Assembly (NCBI GenBank): GCA_015488485.1
Contig: WFNR01000013.1
Span: forward strand, 1-35,294
DNA from: Cyclobacteriaceae bacterium
Lineage (GTDB): Bacteria > Bacteroidota > Bacteroidia > Cytophagales > Cyclobacteriaceae
Reading direction: 5' to 3'
Length of the DNA stretch: 35,294 nucleotides
Shown: positions 31,167 to 35,294 of the stretch, one piece after another
Numbering within the stretch: the first letter of the stretch is position 1
Layout: each line of letters opens with the position of its first letter
The notes under the pieces: model-generated
What the model was told of the DNA's origin: nothing
The model's input: the letters and a program-made list of their open reading frames with translations, nothing else
Database searches by the model: none
Position numbers and translations under genes: made by a program

Positions 31167-31418
31167 TTACTCGTCTTCTACCAGACCTTCAGCCAACACA
31201 ATTACCTTATTGTGCAGTACTTCCACCACTCCTCCGTTGATGGTTACATCGTACTCGTTTTTCTTATCCTTGTACACAATGGTGCCTTTGGTAAGAATGC
31301 TGAGCAGCGGGGCGTGGTTGTCGAGTACCTGAAAGGAGCCGTCAGCCCCTGGGAAAGTGGCTGCTACCACTTCTCCCTCAAATACTTTTTGGTCGGGCGT
31401 AACTATTTCCAGGTACAT
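31167..31418 (-). CDS. atpC: F-type ATP synthase epsilon subunit (short form)
   Basis: Epsilon subunit of the F1 rotor, 83 aa. The N-terminal beta-sandwich is present (MYLEIVTPDQKVFEGEV, FPGADGSFQVLDNHAPLLS, INGGVVEVLHNKVIVLAEG). The C-terminal helical hairpin that inhibits ATP hydrolysis in most bacteria is missing; this short form is normal in Bacteroidota. It starts 2 nt after atpD. The other ATP synthase genes are not in the window. Confidence 0.95.
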   Translation of the reverse strand: MYLEIVTPDQKVFEGEVVAATFPGADGSFQVLDNHAPLLSILTKGTIVYKDKKNEYDVTINGGVVEVLHNKVIVLAEGLVEDE

Positions 31419-31420
31419 GA

Positions 31421-32944
<1,524 letters not shown>

Positions 32945-32967
32945 TTACTGCTTCAAATTTCAGACTG

Positions 32968-32998
32968 CAAAGCTACAGGGTATTTAACATACTACCAA
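32968..32998 (-). promoter_or_regulatory. Promoter of atpDC
   Basis: On the minus strand TTGG (32998-32995), 19 nt, then TAGCTTTG (32975-32968), a perfect -7 box. Expected start near 32962, leader about 33 nt. Confidence 0.7.
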
Positions 32999-33123
32999 AG
33001 GGAGCTGTTTTATTTTCTTGGTGTAAGGGCCTGTAATCGTCTGCTTTAGCGGATACCGTGATGACTTCACACCTGCAGGCGTTCTTCGCCCGGCAAACTG
33101 CCGCAGTCCTTACAAAGCTGCAC

Positions 33124-34725
33124 TTATTTTATTCCGGGCTGTTTAAGCTGCCAGTTACCGCGCCTGGCCTTCTCTTCATCCACAATTTTCTTCACATCGG
33201 CCAGCAATTGCTTAGCATCATAAACAATTCCGTCTTTGATTACATATTTCACCCCGCCTACTCTTACCACCTCATTGTCTTCGGTAAGTTTTATTGCTCC
33301 GGTACCATAGAGCACCTTCAGGTTGGCCAGCGGGTTTTCTTCTACCAGCACCATATCGGCCAGTTTGCCTACCTCTATCGAGCCCAGGTCTTTGTCCTGC
33401 CCCAGCGCCTGGGCACCCATCAGGGTGGCTGAGCGGATCACCTCCAGCGGATGAAAGCCGGCCTCACGCAGCAGCTCGAGCTCGCGGATATAAGCAAAGC
33501 CGAACAATTGAAAAATAAAGCCCGAGTCGGAGCCGGTGGTTACGCGGCCACCGCGGTTTTTATATTCGTTGACAAACTGCATCCACAGGCGGTAGTTTTC
33601 TTTCCAGGCCACCTCTTGCTCGGTACCCCAGAAGTGCCAGTATGAGCCGTGCGATTTGAGGCTTGGCTGATAAAACTCCCACAGCCCGGGCAGGGTATAG
33701 TCTTCGTGCCATTCGGCCCTGCGGGCACGCATCAGGTCGCGGCTGGCTTCATATATATTAAAGGTAGGGTCGATGGTGAAATCAAGGGCCAGCAGCTCTT
33801 CCATCACTTCGTTCCAGCGGGCCGAGCCGGGCCTGGCAGCTTGCTGCCAGAGCTTGCCGGCTTCTTCAAAGCGGTGTTGTTCATTCTGGTAGTTGTAGTC
33901 GGCCGGGTAGTCTTGCACCACCCGGTCGGTAAACAGGGCCTCCGGCAAGCCATACCAGTGTTCCATACTGGTAAGCCCGGCCCGGGCCGAGTTAAGCACG
34001 TTCCAGCCCACTACATTAAGCTGGGCATGGTGGCAAGCCGAGCGCAAACCCAGCTTTTTGTTTTCTTCCAGCGCGGCCTGCATAATGGCCGGGGGTGCCC
34101 CGAAAAACTTAATACCGTCAGCACCCCGCTTGGCGTTCTGCTGTACCCAGGCACGGGCCTCTTCGGGGGTGTGAATGCCGTTTTTGGCACCCTGGCCAAA
34201 GGCGGTGTAGGCAAATATGCGCGGGGCGGTAATCTCGTTGCGGGCGCTGCGCCTTTTGTGCTCCAGCACCCAGTCAAGGCCGTTGCCGCACGATGGGTCG
34301 CGTATGGTGGTGATGCCATGCGCCAGCCACAGCTTGAACACATACTCGGCTGTTTGGTCTTTGCTGGTGCCACCTATATGGCCGTGCATATCGATAAAGC
34401 CCGGTAGCAGGTACATGCCGTGCGCATCTATCTCTTTATCGCCCGGGTTGGCTTTGGGTCTGCGCTCCGGGTCGATAGGCAGGCCGGGGTAGCCTACGTT
34501 GACAATCCTGGCAATGCGGTTGCCCTTGACTACCACGTCCACCGGCCCGAATGGCGGGGCCCCGGTGCCGTTGATCAGTGTGACTCCGCGGATGATGAGC
34601 TGGTTAAAAGGCCCCTCGCCTTCACTGCGATCGGGGGCGGCTTTTATCTGGGCCCGGCCGAAGAAGGCCAACCCCAGCAAAGGCAGAAGTATAAAGAGCT
34701 TTCTTAATAAACATGTTGTTTTCAT
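33124..34725 (-). CDS. Secreted amidohydrolase-family protein
   Basis: A 533-aa exported metal-dependent hydrolase; substrate unknown. Signal peptide of about 25 residues (KLFILLPLLGLAFFGRAQ). The small beta-sandwich part carries VTLINGTGAPPFGPVDVVVKGNRIARI (about 48-74), as in imidazolonepropionase and prolidase relatives. The first metal motif is HGH at 114-116 (GFIDMHGHIGG). Later candidate ligands are His in RSACHHAQLN and Asp in TTGSDSGF. The C-terminal GSIEVGKLADMVLVEENPL closes the sandwich domain. An exported dipeptidase- or imidazolonase-like role is likely. Two short hairpins (33078-33090, 33091-33103) lie after its stop but lack a T run. Confidence 0.88.
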   Translation of the reverse strand: MKTTCLLRKLFILLPLLGLAFFGRAQIKAAPDRSEGEGPFNQLIIRGVTLINGTGAPPFGPVDVVVKGNRIARIVNVGYPGLPIDPERRPKANPGDKEIDAHGMYLLPGFIDMHGHIGGTSKDQTAEYVFKLWLAHGITTIRDPSCGNGLDWVLEHKRRSARNEITAPRIFAYTAFGQGAKNGIHTPEEARAWVQQNAKRGADGIKFFGAPPAIMQAALEENKKLGLRSACHHAQLNVVGWNVLNSARAGLTSMEHWYGLPEALFTDRVVQDYPADYNYQNEQHRFEEAGKLWQQAARPGSARWNEVMEELLALDFTIDPTFNIYEASRDLMRARRAEWHEDYTLPGLWEFYQPSLKSHGSYWHFWGTEQEVAWKENYRLWMQFVNEYKNRGGRVTTGSDSGFIFQLFGFAYIRELELLREAGFHPLEVIRSATLMGAQALGQDKDLGSIEVGKLADMVLVEENPLANLKVLYGTGAIKLTEDNEVVRVGGVKYVIKDGIVYDAKQLLADVKKIVDEEKARRGNWQLKQPGIK

Positions 34726-34847
34726 GGCTTCGGCATTTCATTTACAATAGGCAAGTTAACAATATCACCGCCCATACCCGAATACCTTGTTTATAGACGG
34801 TAGCCAGCAGAATGTAAACGGTCAGCTATCGAATAACAAAAATCTAT

Positions 34848-34855
34848 TACTTTTG
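34848..34855 (+). promoter_or_regulatory. -7 promoter box of the oxyR-type gene
   Basis: Perfect TACTTTTG, 21 nt before the ATG at 34877; start expected near 34860. No TTG box at the usual distance. Confidence 0.5.
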
Positions 34856-34876
34856 CCAAAAATATAGGTAATTATT

Positions 34877-35294
34877 ATGACACTCGTTCAGCTTGAATAT
34901 ATTGTGGCGGTAGATGATTACCGGCATTTTGCTACGGCAGCCGAAAAATGCTTTGTTACCCAGCCCACCCTGAGCATGCAAATCCAGAAACTGGAAGACC
35001 AGTTGAACGTGCTGATATTCGACCGCAGCAAGCACCCGGTGGTGCCTACCGAGGCAGGCGCCAGGATCATAGCTCAGGCCAGGGTGGTATTGCGTGAGGC
35101 GCGCAAGATCAAGGAAATAATTGACGAGGAAAAAGGCCGCCTGAGCGGGGCCTTACGGCTGGGTATCCTGCCCACCTTATCGCCTTATTTGCTGCCGCTG
35201 TTTATCCGTAATTTTTTGGAGCGCTACCCCGATGTGGAGGTGCAGGTGGAGGAATTGATCACCGAGCAGATTATCGACAAGCTGCTCAAAGACC
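34877..35294 (+). CDS. oxyR: LysR-family regulator, OxyR type, partial
   Basis: The first 139 residues; the gene runs off the right edge. The winged helix-turn-helix is at residues 17-50 (HFATAAEKCFVTQPTLSMQ, then KLEDQLNVLIFDRS). The linker helix (about 60-88) and the start of the effector domain (LRLGILPTLSPYLLPLFIRNF) follow. The N-terminal pattern MTLVQLEYIVAVDDYRHFATAAEKCFVTQPTLSMQ is very close to Bacteroidota OxyR, which senses peroxide. The redox cysteines lie beyond the window, so the OxyR assignment rests on the DNA-binding half. It is divergent from the amidohydrolase across 151 nt. Confidence 0.82.
   Translation, partial: MTLVQLEYIVAVDDYRHFATAAEKCFVTQPTLSMQIQKLEDQLNVLIFDRSKHPVVPTEAGARIIAQARVVLREARKIKEIIDEEKGRLSGALRLGILPTLSPYLLPLFIRNFLERYPDVEVQVEELITEQIIDKLLKD

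Noticed and set aside
33078-33103. Two adjacent hairpins after the amidohydrolase gene
   Set aside because: Stems of 4 and 5 bp without a T run are too weak to call a terminator.

Overview
This window is a chromosomal stretch of a Bacteroidota (Bacteroidetes) bacterium, most likely a Cytophagales-type marine or soil relative. The genus cannot be fixed from the sequence. Four signs support this. Promoters match the Bacteroidota consensus (a TTG box, 17-20 bases, then TAnnTTTG), for example at 5839-5867 and 32968-32998. Shine-Dalgarno sequences are scarce, and several starts are TTG or nearly leaderless. atpD and atpC form a separate two-gene unit with a very short epsilon subunit. Many envelope proteins have the family style of this phylum. 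Base composition looks like roughly 50-55 % G+C by eye (not computed). No phage, insertion sequence, CRISPR array or secretion island is visible.

Layout. 1-761: 5' part of a short-chain dehydrogenase (minus). 762-1249: no gene; a modular repeat and a 9-bp tandem repeat. 1250-1444: tRNA-Leu and tRNA-Gly. 1551-5173: fatty-acid desaturase and mutS (minus). 5257-8017: TrmH-type methyltransferase, fumC and a secreted coiled-coil/SPOR-like protein (plus). 8136-10093: a coupled operon of secreted alpha/beta hydrolase, ECF sigma factor and membrane partner. 10175-12583: recG facing a DUF2061 gene. 12696-15616: a B12-salvage-like operon (BtuF-like binding protein, flavin amine oxidase, DUF71 ATP pyrophosphatase). 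15760-17282: ribD overlapping a free methionine-R-sulfoxide reductase.

17307-23336 is the clearest functional unit. Two palindromic operators precede a marR gene, followed by a complete core beta-oxidation set (fused hydroxyacyl-CoA dehydrogenase/enoyl-CoA hydratase, thiolase, acyl-CoA dehydrogenase) and a strong terminator. 23337-24262 has no protein gene. It holds a second, inverted copy of the repeat seen at 889-953, a 110-nt element able to fold as a branched structure, a 98-bp direct repeat carrying a tRNA tail and terminator, and tRNA-Arg.

24263-29872 carries an outer-membrane barrel, prfC, an RluA-type pseudouridine synthase, a DUF481-like outer-membrane protein coupled to an isoprenylcysteine-methyltransferase-like membrane protein, and an unrecognised secreted protein. 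30046-31031 is a Crp/Fnr regulator with a perfect half-site pair (GTGA-N6-TCAC) at about -41 of a small membrane-protein operon (34 aa, then DUF2892). 31167-34725 is atpDC and a secreted amidohydrolase (minus). 34877 to the end is the 5' part of an OxyR-type regulator.

Most of the window is housekeeping. I did not find a convincing wholly new system. The best leads are the amine oxidase inside a B12-salvage-like operon, the MarR operator pair on the beta-oxidation operon, the Crp/Fnr class-II-type site in front of the unannotated 34-aa gene, and the structured repeats at 23389-24098.
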